From NCBI RefSeq assembly GCF_014851685.1, contig NZ_JACVAC010000009.1, positions 1 through 64,000 of the forward strand: 64,000 nt of DNA, written 5' to 3'. Below the pieces are notes generated by a model. The model saw only the letters and a program-made list of their open reading frames with translations, made no database searches and was not told where the DNA came from. Position 1 is the first letter of the stretch, and every line of letters starts with the position of its first letter. The position numbers and the translations under genes are program-made. This stretch comes from Pseudomonas sp. PDM05 (GTDB lineage: Bacteria; Pseudomonadota; Gammaproteobacteria; Pseudomonadales; Pseudomonadaceae). Below are positions 1 through 8,417 of the stretch, piece by piece.

Positions 1-335
1 TCAACCAGATCAAAATCGAAAACCCACACCTGTGGGATGCCGAGATGAAGGAAGAAGCGACCCAGATGATCCTGCAAGGGACCCAACTGGAGATCGAATA
101 CGCCCGCGACACCATGCCCCGCGGCGTATTGGGCATGAACGCCGCGATGATGGAGGACTACCTCAAGTTCATCGCCAACCGTCGTCTGTCGCAGATCGGC
201 TTGAAGGAAGAATACCCAGGCACCACCAACCCGTTCCCGTGGATGAGCGAGATCATGGACTTGAAGAAAGAGAAGAACTTCTTTGAGACCCGTGTGATCG
301 AGTACCAAACCGGCGGCGCGTTGAGCTGGGACTGA
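1..335 (+). CDS. nrdB: Ribonucleoside-diphosphate reductase beta subunit, C-terminal fragment
   Basis: The reading frame is open from base 3 and is cut by the window start, so only about 110 C-terminal residues are present. They match the end of class Ia NrdB, the diiron-tyrosyl radical subunit that works with NrdA to reduce ribonucleoside diphosphates for DNA synthesis. Visible family features are the helical stretch with MILQGTQLEIEYARD, then MEDYLKFIANRRL, and the C-terminal tail ending in GGALSWD, which in this family docks into the large subunit. The metal ligands and radical tyrosine lie upstream and cannot be seen. A compact REP hairpin follows the stop codon almost at once. Confidence 0.95.
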   Translation, partial: NQIKIENPHLWDAEMKEEATQMILQGTQLEIEYARDTMPRGVLGMNAAMMEDYLKFIANRRLSQIGLKEEYPGTTNPFPWMSEIMDLKKEKNFFETRVIEYQTGGALSWD

Positions 336-338
336 AAA

Positions 339-376
339 TGTGGGAGCGGGTTTGCTGTGGCGAGCCCGCGTCTACA
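339..376. repeat. Compact REP-like hairpin after nrdB
   Basis: TGTGGGAGCGGG is followed after a short loop by a diverged inverted arm containing GAGCCCGC and ending in ACA. It is a collapsed form of the paired REP elements seen elsewhere in the window, and it starts three bases after the nrdB stop. Confidence 0.6.
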
Positions 377-420
377 TTATTGGTTTTCGGTGTTCTCTGG
401 ATTTTGCAAGCAAGCGACTT

Positions 421-909
421 ATGCCCAACCAAACCATCAAGACCCCGTGCATCGGCCTGTGCTCCACCGTCTACGGGGACCTCGTCTGCCGGGGCTGCAA
501 GCGTTATCACCACGAAGTGATCCAGTGGAACGGTTACAACGCCGAGGAAAAACAGGCGGTGTGGCTGCGTCTGGAACAGTTGCTGGTGCAGGTGATGGCC
601 AGCAAGCTGGAAGTGTTTGATCCGCACCTGCTGCGCCAGCAACTGGAAAGCCGCAAGATCCGCTTTGTGCCGCATCAGTCACCGTATTGCTGGGCGTACC
701 AGTTGATTGCCCGCGGGGCGCGGGTGATTTCCCGGCTGGATGCGTATGGGCTGGTGCTGCAACCGGAATTTCGTGAACGTCATTTGGCGGATCTGCGCGA
801 TGCGATTGATCGTGAGTTTTTCCTGTTGTCCGAAGCGCACTACGAGCGCTATATCGCCCCAGGGTTTCTGAAGGAAGCATTTGGGCCGGCCCTGATAGCT
901 ACCCTCTAA
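421..909 (+). CDS. DUF1289 domain protein
   Basis: A 162-residue protein. Residues about 7-50 form the DUF1289 motif: CIGLCST, then CRGCKRYHHEVIQWNGY, with three or four cysteines spaced like a small metal or Fe-S site. The remainder is a helical extension, longer than the minimal DUF1289 proteins of about 60-80 residues. Function is unknown. The ATG at 421 is preferred because the family motif begins just after it; the same frame is open further upstream but only across the REP-like repeat. It is followed by a REPIN and appears to be a single-gene unit. Confidence 0.85.
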   Translation: MPNQTIKTPCIGLCSTVYGDLVCRGCKRYHHEVIQWNGYNAEEKQAVWLRLEQLLVQVMASKLEVFDPHLLRQQLESRKIRFVPHQSPYCWAYQLIARGARVISRLDAYGLVLQPEFRERHLADLRDAIDREFFLLSEAHYERYIAPGFLKEAFGPALIATL

Positions 910-927
910 AGACCAGCACAAAACCCA

Positions 928-1017
928 TGTGGGAGCGGGCTTGCTCGCGAAGGCGGTGCATCAGTCAGCACATGCATTGCCTGACACAGCGCTTTCGCGA
1001 GCAAGCCCGCTCCCACA
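928..1017. repeat. REPIN (two inverted REP sequences)
   Basis: Perfect terminal arms TGTGGGAGCGGGCTTGCTCG and its reverse complement flank a variable centre, about 90 bp in all. This is the standard Pseudomonas fluorescens REPIN doublet, lying between the convergent ends of the DUF1289 gene and the E1 gene. Neighbouring open frames that begin inside it are artefacts of the repeat. Confidence 0.92.
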
Positions 1018-1033
1018 TTTTGATTTGCGCTTG

Positions 1034-3694
1034 TCAGGAGATCCAGGACGCCGCACGTTCCGTCTGCAAACCGTATTTCTCAATCGCCAGCTGACCCATC
1101 CGCGCATCCAATGCCGTCAACGCCGCCAGCACGATGTGATACCGATCTACCTCAAAAAAGTCGCGCAACGCCGCCCGCGTATCACTGCGCCCGAACCCGT
1201 CAGTACCCAGCACGGTGTAGCGACTGTCCAGGTACGAAGCGATCATCTGCGGCACCGCCCGCACATAGTCAGAAACCGCGATGACCGGCGCGCCGTGGGG
1301 CAAGCAGGCATTCACATGGCTTACCCGTGCAGCCTCTTGCGGATGCAACCGATTCCAGCGTTCCACCTCCCGCGCATCCCGCGCCAGTTCGCTGTAACTG
1401 GTGACGCTGAACACCTCGCTCGTCACTTGCCAATCCTCGGCCAATAGCTGCGCCGCCGCCTGGGCTTCGCGCACCAGCGTGCCCGAACCCAGCAACCGCA
1501 CCTGGGCGCCAACCGTGCCTTCCAGACGGTACATGCCCTTGATGATCGCCGCTTCAACCCCTTGCGGCAGGCTCGGCTGCGGGTAGTTTTCGTTCATCAG
1601 CGTCACGTAGTAGAACTCGTCCACCTCGTGCTCCAGCATCTGGCGCATGCCGTGGTCGAGGATCACCGCGAATTCCCCGGCGAACGCCGGATCGTAGGCG
1701 CGGCAATTGGGCACGGTGGCCGCCATGAGATGGCTGCTGCCGTCCTGATGTTGCAAGCCTTCACCCCCCAAGGTAGTGCGCCCGGCCGTCGCGCCGAGCA
1801 GGAAGCCACGGGCACGCTGGTCGGCGGCGGCCCAGATCAGGTCGCCGACACGCTGGAAGCCGAACATCGAGTAATAGATGTAGAACGGCAGCATGCGCAG
1901 GCCATGCACCGAATAGCTGGTGGCCGCCGCGACCCAGGAGCTGATGGCGCTGGCTTCGCTGATGCCCTCTTCGAGGATCTGCCCGTCGGTGGCTTCGCGG
2001 TAGCTGAGGATTGAGCCGATGTCTTCCGGCTCATAACGCTGGCCGACGCTGGAGTAGATGCCGATTTGCTTGAACAGGTTGGCCATGCCGAAGGTGCGCG
2101 CCTCATCGGCGACAATCGGCACAATGCGCGGCCCCAGGGCCTTGTCCTTGAGCAGGTTGGTCAGCATGCGTACGCAGGCCATGGTGGTGGACATTTCCTT
2201 GCCGTCGGCCGCCGTGGCAAACCCGGCATAGCCCGCCAGCGGCGGCACGCTGAGCGGCGCGGCAAGCGGGCTGCGGCTCGGCACATAACCGCCGAGCGCC
2301 TGGCGGCGCTGGTGCAGGTAGCGTATTTCCGGGCTGTCGTCGGCGGGCTTGAAGAAGCTCAGGGATTCGGTCTGCGCATCGCTCAGGGGCAGTTGGAAGC
2401 GATTGCGGAAAGCAAGCAACGCGTCGCGATCCAGCTTCTTCTGCTGGTGGGTGGTCATCTTGCCCTGCCCTGCTTCGCCCATGCCAAAGCCCTTCTTGGT
2501 CTGGGCGAGGATCACCGTGGGTTTGCCTTTGACCCGGCGCGCGGCATGGTAGGCCGCGTGGATCTTGACCATGTCATGGCCGCCACGCTTGAGGCGGTCG
2601 ATCTGCTCGTCGCTCATGCCTTCCACGAGTTTGGCCAGGGCTTCACTCTGACCGAAGAAGTGCTCGCGATTGAAGGCGCCGTCCTTGGCGGCGAAGGTCT
2701 GCAATTGACCGTCGACGGTATGCGCCAAGGTGTTCACCAGCGCGCCGTCGTGGTCCTTGGCCAGCAAGGGGTCCCAATCCGAGCCCCACACCAGCTTGAT
2801 CACGTTCCACCCGGCGCCGGCGAACAACGCTTCCAGCTCATCGATGATCCGCCCGTTGCCGCGCACCGGGCCGTCAAGGCGCTGCAGGTTGCAGTTGACC
2901 ACCCAGGTCAGGTTGTCCAGGCCTTCGCGCGCAGCCAGGGTCAGGGCCGACATGCTTTCCGGTTCGTCCATCTCACCGTCGCCGAACACCCCCCAGACGT
3001 GGCGGTCAGTGGTGTCCAGCAGGTTACGGTGTTGCAGGTAACGCATGAAACGCGCCTGGAAAATCGAGCTGATCGGGCCGATCCCCATGGAACCAGTGGG
3101 GAACTGCCAGAAGTCAGGCATCAGCCACGGGTGCGGGTAGCTGGACAGGCCACGTGCGCCAGCCTTGGGCCCGCCGATTTCCTGGCGATAATGGGCCAGG
3201 TCTTGCTCGCTGAGGCGCCCTTCAAGGAAGGCACGGGCGTAGATACCGGGCGCGGAATGGGGTTGATAGAACACCAGGTCGCCGCCAAATCCGTCACGGC
3301 GGGCGCGAAAGAAATGGTTGAAACCCACTTCGAACAAATCCGCCGCACTGGCATAGCTGGCGATATGCCCGCCCAACTCGCCATAGGCCTGGTTGGCGCG
3401 GACCACCATGGCCAGGGCGTTCCAGCGGACCAGCGAGGCCAGGCGTTCTTCGGTGGCCAGGTCGCCGGGAAACGCCGGCTGCTGCTCGACGCTGATGCTG
3501 TTGACGTAGGGCGTGCCGTGGCGCGGTTTCCAGTCGATGTGCGCAGCGCTGGCGTCCTGGGCCAGTTGGTCGAGGATCTGCCGGGCCCGCGCAGGACCGG
3601 CGTTGGCCACCAACGACGCCAGGGCGTCGCGCCACTCGTCCAACTCTTGCTGATCCAGGGCGGTGTGATTGACTGCGCTCGCGAAACCGTTCAT
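1034..3694 (-). CDS. AceE-family homodimeric 2-oxoacid dehydrogenase E1 (solitary paralogue, MdeB-like)
   Basis: An 886-residue thiamine-diphosphate enzyme of the AceE (homodimeric pyruvate dehydrogenase E1) family, close to the family length. The ThDP/Mg motif GDGEMDEPES lies near residues 238-247, with the metal-side NCN about 22 residues later. Histidine-containing blocks such as GHIASYASAA and YPHPWLMPDFWQFPTGSMG are also conserved. E1 decarboxylates the 2-oxoacid and acylates the lipoyl E2. No E2 or E3 gene is adjacent, so this is probably a second E1 that borrows the housekeeping E2/E3; related pseudomonad genes are called mdeB and linked to 2-oxobutyrate. Two in-frame ATGs exist at 3700 and 3694. 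The TGGAG Shine-Dalgarno touches the first and is 6 bases from the second, so 3694 is chosen. Confidence 0.88.
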   Translation of the reverse strand: MNGFASAVNHTALDQQELDEWRDALASLVANAGPARARQILDQLAQDASAAHIDWKPRHGTPYVNSISVEQQPAFPGDLATEERLASLVRWNALAMVVRANQAYGELGGHIASYASAADLFEVGFNHFFRARRDGFGGDLVFYQPHSAPGIYARAFLEGRLSEQDLAHYRQEIGGPKAGARGLSSYPHPWLMPDFWQFPTGSMGIGPISSIFQARFMRYLQHRNLLDTTDRHVWGVFGDGEMDEPESMSALTLAAREGLDNLTWVVNCNLQRLDGPVRGNGRIIDELEALFAGAGWNVIKLVWGSDWDPLLAKDHDGALVNTLAHTVDGQLQTFAAKDGAFNREHFFGQSEALAKLVEGMSDEQIDRLKRGGHDMVKIHAAYHAARRVKGKPTVILAQTKKGFGMGEAGQGKMTTHQQKKLDRDALLAFRNRFQLPLSDAQTESLSFFKPADDSPEIRYLHQRRQALGGYVPSRSPLAAPLSVPPLAGYAGFATAADGKEMSTTMACVRMLTNLLKDKALGPRIVPIVADEARTFGMANLFKQIGIYSSVGQRYEPEDIGSILSYREATDGQILEEGISEASAISSWVAAATSYSVHGLRMLPFYIYYSMFGFQRVGDLIWAAADQRARGFLLGATAGRTTLGGEGLQHQDGSSHLMAATVPNCRAYDPAFAGEFAVILDHGMRQMLEHEVDEFYYVTLMNENYPQPSLPQGVEAAIIKGMYRLEGTVGAQVRLLGSGTLVREAQAAAQLLAEDWQVTSEVFSVTSYSELARDAREVERWNRLHPQEAARVSHVNACLPHGAPVIAVSDYVRAVPQMIASYLDSRYTVLGTDGFGRSDTRAALRDFFEVDRYHIVLAALTALDARMGQLAIEKYGLQTERAASWIS

Positions 3695-3883
3695 GGGCAT
3701 CTCCAGGCCTTTTTTTCCAGTTTATGTCGACGCCCAAGGATTTTTTGCCTGTTTTCAGGCGTAAAATTCTGAATTTTGAGCATGAATCACTGGTATTGCG
3801 ATTTTTCCCAGCACGTTGTGCTCAACCACCCCGTAACCTTGCCATTGTGTTTAAAATGCCGCCCGCTCAATGACTGACGTTTA

Positions 3884-4801
3884 ATGATGAACCCAGACGC
3901 ACTCGCTACCCTGCACGCCCACCTGCTCGACGCCTTGGCGACCCCACCAGACGAAACCCGGCGCCTGTTCCACGGCCGCGGGCGCTGCTGGCCGGGCCTG
4001 GAGCAACTGACGGTGGACTGGCTGCAAGGCGTGATACTGGTCGCATTGTTCAAGGAGCCGGAACCGGCCCAGTTGGAAGCCCTGAAACAGTTGCTGCAAA
4101 CGCAGTTGAGTGCCTACACCGTGGCGCTGCAACACCGCTACCTGCCGCAAAGCACCACCGAATGGCTGGTGGGCAGCCCCATCGACGAGTTGACCATCAC
4201 CGAAGGCGGCCTGCGTTATTTGATCGACCTGGGTAAAAAGCAGAACAGCGGACTGTTCCTCGACATGCGCTACGGCCGCAACTGGGTGCGCGAACACGCC
4301 AAGGGCCAGCGCATCCTCAACCTGTTTGCCTACACCTGCGGCTTCTCCGTGGCCGCCATCGAAGGCGGCGCCGACCATGTGGTGAACCTGGACATGGCCC
4401 GTGGCGCCCTCAGCCGTGGCCGTGACAACCATCGCCTGAACGGTCATGACCTGAGCCAGGTCACGTTCCTGGGCCACGATCTGTTCAAGTCCTGGGCCAA
4501 GGTCACCAACAGTGGCCCCTATGACTTGGTAATCATCGATCCGCCGTCGTTCCAGAAAGGCAGTTTCCTGTTGACCAAGGACTACCAACGCGTGCTGCGC
4601 CGCCTGCCGGACTTGCTCACAGCTCAGGGTACGGTGCTGGCGTGCATGAACGACCCGGCCTTCGGCGAAGACTTCCTGATCGACGGTGTGACCCGTGAAG
4701 CACCGGGGCTGCGATTTGTCGAACGCCTGGAAAACCCGCCGGAATTTCCGGATATTGACGCGCAAAGTGGTCTCAAGGCGCTGGTGTTCCGCCAGGGTTG
4801 A
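3884..4801 (+). CDS. Class I SAM-dependent methyltransferase, RlmI/RlmK-like
   Basis: A 305-residue protein with a Rossmann methyltransferase core. RILNLFAYTCGFSVAA is the SAM-binding motif I, LDMA the acidic ribose-binding strand, and DLVIIDPPSFQKG contains the DPPSF motif typical of the COG1092 rRNA methyltransferases (RlmI/RlmK type). The N-terminal PUA domain found in RlmI is absent, so the exact RNA position modified cannot be inferred. Two adjacent ATGs (3884, 3887) are possible starts; neither has a strong Shine-Dalgarno. It is divergent from the E1 gene, with a shared AT-rich upstream region of about 190 bp. Confidence 0.85.
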   Translation: MMNPDALATLHAHLLDALATPPDETRRLFHGRGRCWPGLEQLTVDWLQGVILVALFKEPEPAQLEALKQLLQTQLSAYTVALQHRYLPQSTTEWLVGSPIDELTITEGGLRYLIDLGKKQNSGLFLDMRYGRNWVREHAKGQRILNLFAYTCGFSVAAIEGGADHVVNLDMARGALSRGRDNHRLNGHDLSQVTFLGHDLFKSWAKVTNSGPYDLVIIDPPSFQKGSFLLTKDYQRVLRRLPDLLTAQGTVLACMNDPAFGEDFLIDGVTREAPGLRFVERLENPPEFPDIDAQSGLKALVFRQG

Positions 4802-4951
4802 TGCCGAAACGGCCAGCGCTTGCTACGCTTAGCTCTAACGCCGGGGTGGTGAACCTTATCCCCCCCTTCCCGGTCGATACCTGCATTCCCTGGCCAGACT
4901 CGACCGCGCTTCGCTGTCGGCTGCCCCGTTTCACCTTTTGGAGAACCGCCC

Positions 4952-5671
4952 GTGATAACGACCCTGCATGTAGCCAGACTCAAAGCCTGGGGCGCCCACG
5001 GCTTTACCGCCACCGGCGTGGTACTGGCTTTTCTGGCCACTCTGGCGCTGCTGGAAAATTCCCCCAAGGCCTGCCTGCTGTGGCTGGGCCTGGCGCTGGT
5101 GGTCGATGGCGTCGACGGTTCCCTGGCGCGCAGGGTCAATGTCAGCACGGTGTTGCCGAGCTTTGATGGCTCGGTGCTGGACCTGGTGATCGATTACCTC
5201 ACCTACGTGTTCATCCCCGCGCTGTTTATCTACCGCTATATCGACCTGCCGGACTTTACCCACCTGTTCACCGTGTCGGTGATCCTGGTGTCGTCGTTGT
5301 TCTGCTTCTGCAACGTCAACATGAAGAGCAAGGACAACTACTTCGTCGGCTTCCCCGCCGCCTGGAACGTGGTGGCGCTGTGTGTGTACATCATCCAGCC
5401 GGATGCCTGGGTCACCTTGCTCACGGTGATCGGCCTGGCCCTGCTGACCGTGACGCCGATGAAGTTCTTGCACCCGTTCCGCGTGAAGCGGTTCATGCCG
5501 ATCAATATCGCAGTGACCACCATCTGGTTGCTGTGCAGCTTCTTGATGGTGGTGGATTATCCGAACACCAACCCGTGGACGTTTGGGTTGTGGTCGCTGA
5601 TGTCAGCGTACTTTCTGGGGATTTGCATCTGGCGCACGGCCTTGGAATGGTTGGATAAACGTCACGGCTGA
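4952..5671 (+). CDS. pcs: Phosphatidylcholine synthase
   Basis: A 239-residue integral membrane enzyme that condenses CDP-diacylglycerol with choline to give phosphatidylcholine in the inner membrane. It carries the modified CDP-alcohol phosphotransferase signature DG(x2)AR(x12)G(x3)D(x3)D: D55-G56, A59-R60, G73, D77 and D81. The 12-residue spacing is characteristic of Pcs rather than PgsA or PssA. About eight hydrophobic segments follow. The start is GTG at 4952, preceded by GGAG at suitable distance. It stands alone, with a REPIN directly downstream. Phosphatidylcholine in pseudomonads is often linked to eukaryotic hosts that supply choline. Confidence 0.92.
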   Translation: MITTLHVARLKAWGAHGFTATGVVLAFLATLALLENSPKACLLWLGLALVVDGVDGSLARRVNVSTVLPSFDGSVLDLVIDYLTYVFIPALFIYRYIDLPDFTHLFTVSVILVSSLFCFCNVNMKSKDNYFVGFPAAWNVVALCVYIIQPDAWVTLLTVIGLALLTVTPMKFLHPFRVKRFMPINIAVTTIWLLCSFLMVVDYPNTNPWTFGLWSLMSAYFLGICIWRTALEWLDKRHG

Positions 5672-5684
5672 TCGCAGTTAGACA

Positions 5685-5773
5685 TGTGGGAGCGGGCTTG
5701 CTCGCGAAGGCGGCAGTTCAGTCAAAAACTTAGTGACTGACACACCGCCTTCGCGAGCAAGCCCGCTCCCACA
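5685..5773. repeat. REPIN
   Basis: Two REP cores in inverted orientation, with arms TGTGGGAGCGGGCTTGCTCG and reverse complement enclosing a spacer of about 45 bp. It lies between pcs and the TSUP transporter gene. Confidence 0.92.
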
Positions 5774-5846
5774 TTTGGTTCTGTGTACATCTGGCAGTAA
5801 GATGGCGGCCTTCCGCATAGCGCCTTGCCAACCATAAGCCCTGCCC

Positions 5847-6626
5847 ATGCCCTTCGAACTCAGCGTTGACCTCACCACCCTCGCCATTCTCGCCGTCGTG
5901 GCCTTCGTCGCCGGTTTTATCGACGCCATCGCTGGCGGCGGCGGCCTGCTCACTACCCCAGCCCTGCTCACCGCAGGCATGCCACCGCATCTGGTACTGG
6001 GCACCAACAAGCTCAGTTCCACCTTCGGCTCGGCTACCGCCAGCTTTACCTTCTACCGCCGTAAGCTGTTTCACCCGCGCCAGTGGGTACACGCCATTGT
6101 CGGCACCTTCATCGGCGCACTGACCGGCGCGGTGGTCGCCCACTATCTGCCAGCCGAAACCCTGAACAAGATGCTGCCGGTGATCGTTTTCGGTTGCGGC
6201 CTGTACCTGTTGTTCGGCGGTACGCCCAAGGCGCCGCTGGAAGCCGACGCACCGATAAAGAAGAAGTGGCAATCCACCCAGGGTTTCGGCCTGGGCTTCT
6301 ACGACGGCGTGGCCGGCCCCGGCACCGGCGCGTTCTGGACCGTCAGCACCCTGCTGATGTACCCCGTCGACCTGGTGAAGGCCAGCGGCGTGGCGCGCAG
6401 CATGAACTTCGTCAGCAACGCGGCGGCACTCTCGGTGTTTATCTTCAACGGCACGGTGGACTGGATCGTCGGCCTGACCATGGGTATCTGCGTGATGTTC
6501 GGCGCATTCTTTGGCGCTCGCAGCGCGATCAGCGGCGGCGCCAAATTCATTCGCCCGGTGTTTATCACCGTGGTCCTGGGCCTGACCGTGCGCCTAGCCT
6601 GGCAGCACTGGTTCAGCGTGGCCTAA
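5847..6626 (+). CDS. TSUP (TauE/SafE) family membrane transporter, YfcA-like
   Basis: A 259-residue membrane protein with about eight hydrophobic helices. It shows the two half-repeats of the TSUP family: the first with FIDAIAGGGGLLTTPALL and GTNKLSSTFGS, the second with GFYDGVAGPGTGAFWTV and MNFVSNAAAL. The family exports or imports small anions such as sulfite or organosulfonates; the substrate here is not deducible. Its last 33 bases overlap the 3' end of nudC on the opposite strand, and the C-terminal codons of both proteins use the shared bases. Confidence 0.9.
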   Translation: MPFELSVDLTTLAILAVVAFVAGFIDAIAGGGGLLTTPALLTAGMPPHLVLGTNKLSSTFGSATASFTFYRRKLFHPRQWVHAIVGTFIGALTGAVVAHYLPAETLNKMLPVIVFGCGLYLLFGGTPKAPLEADAPIKKKWQSTQGFGLGFYDGVAGPGTGAFWTVSTLLMYPVDLVKASGVARSMNFVSNAAALSVFIFNGTVDWIVGLTMGICVMFGAFFGARSAISGGAKFIRPVFITVVLGLTVRLAWQHWFSVA

Positions 6627-7436
6627 GCGCCGCGCCAGGTAGAGGTCGATCAGGTAGCGCGCAATCGAACGTGACGCCGGCAACGGCGGCAGGTCATGGA
6701 TATTGAACCATTGCGCATCTTCGATCTCGTCGGCTTGGGGCACGATGTCGCCACCGGCGTATTCGGCATGAAAGCCCAGCATCATCGAATGGGGGAACGG
6801 CCAGCATTGGCTGCCCATGTACTGGATGTTCTTGACCTCCACCTGCACTTCCTCGCGCACCTCGCGGATCAGGCAGTCTTCGGCCGACTCACCCGGCTCG
6901 GCAAAGCCCGCCAGGGTGCTGTAGACACCACTGACGAAGCGCGGCGAACGCGCCAGCAGGATCTCGTCGCCACGGGTCACCAGCACGATCATGCTCGGCG
7001 AAATCCGTGGGTAGCTGCGCAGGTCGCAAGCCTGGCAGAACATCGCCCGCTCCCGTGGCACCTGGGCCATGGCCTGGCCGCAACTCCCGCAAAACCGGTG
7101 TTCCCGCGCCCAGGTGCCGATCTGCGCGGCGTAGCCCAGCACTTTGTACAGCCTGTGATCACCTTGCAGCATAAAGCCGCGCAGGCCCTGCCAGCTGCAC
7201 CCCGGCACGTCGACGGGGGCGTTGAGTTCCAGCAGGTACACCGGCTCGCCGTCGAGGTGGCCGATGCCGTGTTCGGCAAACACCGACACATCCTGGCGCT
7301 TGAGCCATTCCCGGGGGAACAGCGGGCCATTGCTGTCATGCAAAAAGCCCTCGCGGCTGCGGGCGACGGCCCAGCCGCCAGGGGTGTCGTTGTCCAGCAA
7401 TGTGGTGGTAATCCAGCCTGGGGTCATGTCAGTCAA
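6594..7436 (-). CDS. nudC: NAD(+) diphosphatase (NADH pyrophosphatase)
   Basis: A 280-residue Nudix hydrolase that cleaves NAD(H) to NMN(H) and AMP and can decap NAD-RNA. A four-cysteine zinc ribbon uses Cys116, 119, 134 and 137. The Nudix box spans about 178-200 (GFAEPGES...REVREEVQVEV). The NADH-specificity motif follows at 209-217 but reads SQCWPFPHS, with Cys where the textbook motif SQPWPFPxS has Pro. The ATG start overlaps the stop of the upstream crotonase gene by 4 bases (ATGA), so the two are likely translationally coupled. The 3' end overlaps the convergent TSUP gene by 33 bp. Confidence 0.94.
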   Translation of the reverse strand: MTDMTPGWITTTLLDNDTPGGWAVARSREGFLHDSNGPLFPREWLKRQDVSVFAEHGIGHLDGEPVYLLELNAPVDVPGCSWQGLRGFMLQGDHRLYKVLGYAAQIGTWAREHRFCGSCGQAMAQVPRERAMFCQACDLRSYPRISPSMIVLVTRGDEILLARSPRFVSGVYSTLAGFAEPGESAEDCLIREVREEVQVEVKNIQYMGSQCWPFPHSMMLGFHAEYAGGDIVPQADEIEDAQWFNIHDLPPLPASRSIARYLIDLYLARRLGHAEPVLPG

Positions 7437-8245
7437 TCCACGAATTCGGGTTTCTGCTTGCTCATATGGGCCGCGATGGCCACGCGCAGGTCGTTGGATT
7501 GCAACATAGCCGCGTTCCAGGTGGCAACGTATTCCAAGCCATCATTGACTGTATGGTCACGCATGTAGCTGATCATGGCTTTGGTGCCGGTCACGGCAAT
7601 TGGCGACTTGGCGGCGATTTCACGGGCGATCTCCATCACACCGGCCAGCAGGCTTTGCTGATCGGCGTAAACGCGATTGACCAGGCCGATGCTGCGCGCC
7701 TCTTCGGCGCCGAACTGGCGACCGGTGTAGGCCAGCTCACGCAACATGCCGTCACCGATAATGCGCGGCAAGCGTTGCAGGGTGCCGACGTCGGCGGCCA
7801 TGCCGATGTCGATTTCCTTGATCGAGAATTGCGCGCCCTCGGCGGCGTAGCGCATGTCGCAGGCGCTGATCAGGTCGATGGCGCCGCCGATGCAGTAACC
7901 CTGGATCGCCGCCAGCACGGGTTTGCGGCAGTTGTCGACGGCGTTGAACGAGGCTTGCAGTTCGAGGATCTTGCGCCGCAGCAGACGCGCATTGCGGCCC
8001 ACGTCCTTACCGAATTCGTTGGCCACCGAGGCCAGCATCATCAAATCGATCCCCGAGGAGAAATGATTGCCAGCACCGCTCAGTACCACGGCGCGTACCG
8101 CGTCGGTGTCTTCGATCCACTGGAAGATGTCGATGATCTCGGTCCAGAACGCCGCGTTCATCGCGTTGATCTTTTCCGGGCGGTTGATCTGCACATGGGC
8201 AACATTGCCGCTGAGTTCGACAACGAAAGCTTGATATTCGGACAT
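7433..8245 (-). CDS. Crotonase family protein, delta3,5-delta2,4-dienoyl-CoA isomerase (ECH1-like)
   Basis: A 270-residue crotonase-fold enzyme resembling mitochondrial ECH1 throughout, for example FSSGIDLMML, GYCIGGAIDLISACDMRY and EIDIGMAADVGTLQRLP. Oxyanion-hole glycines lie near 65 and 120. Glu144 and Asp152 align with the catalytic acidic pair of rat ECH1, supporting dienoyl-CoA isomerase rather than hydratase activity. The likely role is beta-oxidation of unsaturated fatty acids with odd-numbered double bonds. The open frame extends to 8467, but the ATG at 8245 has AGGGA upstream and matches the family start. It is coupled to nudC by a 4-base overlap. Confidence 0.9.
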   Translation of the reverse strand: MSEYQAFVVELSGNVAHVQINRPEKINAMNAAFWTEIIDIFQWIEDTDAVRAVVLSGAGNHFSSGIDLMMLASVANEFGKDVGRNARLLRRKILELQASFNAVDNCRKPVLAAIQGYCIGGAIDLISACDMRYAAEGAQFSIKEIDIGMAADVGTLQRLPRIIGDGMLRELAYTGRQFGAEEARSIGLVNRVYADQQSLLAGVMEIAREIAAKSPIAVTGTKAMISYMRDHTVNDGLEYVATWNAAMLQSNDLRVAIAAHMSKQKPEFVD

Positions 8246-8417
8246 GGCAGTGATCCCTGACTGGCGAGTGATAAGGGCCGAACTATAACAAGGGTGCACA
8301 ACGGCGCATCGGCCAAAAGCGGGACTGGGAAAACGCTGGATAAAACCCCGCACACACGCCATCCTTCGCGTTTTAAGCCGCCCCGTCCGCGGCGCTCGAC
8401 GTTTGAAGGATATGCCC

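Noticed and set aside
929..1447. Open frame starting MGAGLLAKAV from the REPIN
   Set aside because: The start and first codons are the REP repeat itself, and the rest is antisense to the E1 gene. Several other frames starting with the same peptide arise from other REP copies.
4802..4951. Region between the methyltransferase and pcs as a riboswitch
   Set aside because: No conserved hairpin series or terminator was seen; only a C-rich leader and a GTG start with a normal ribosome site.
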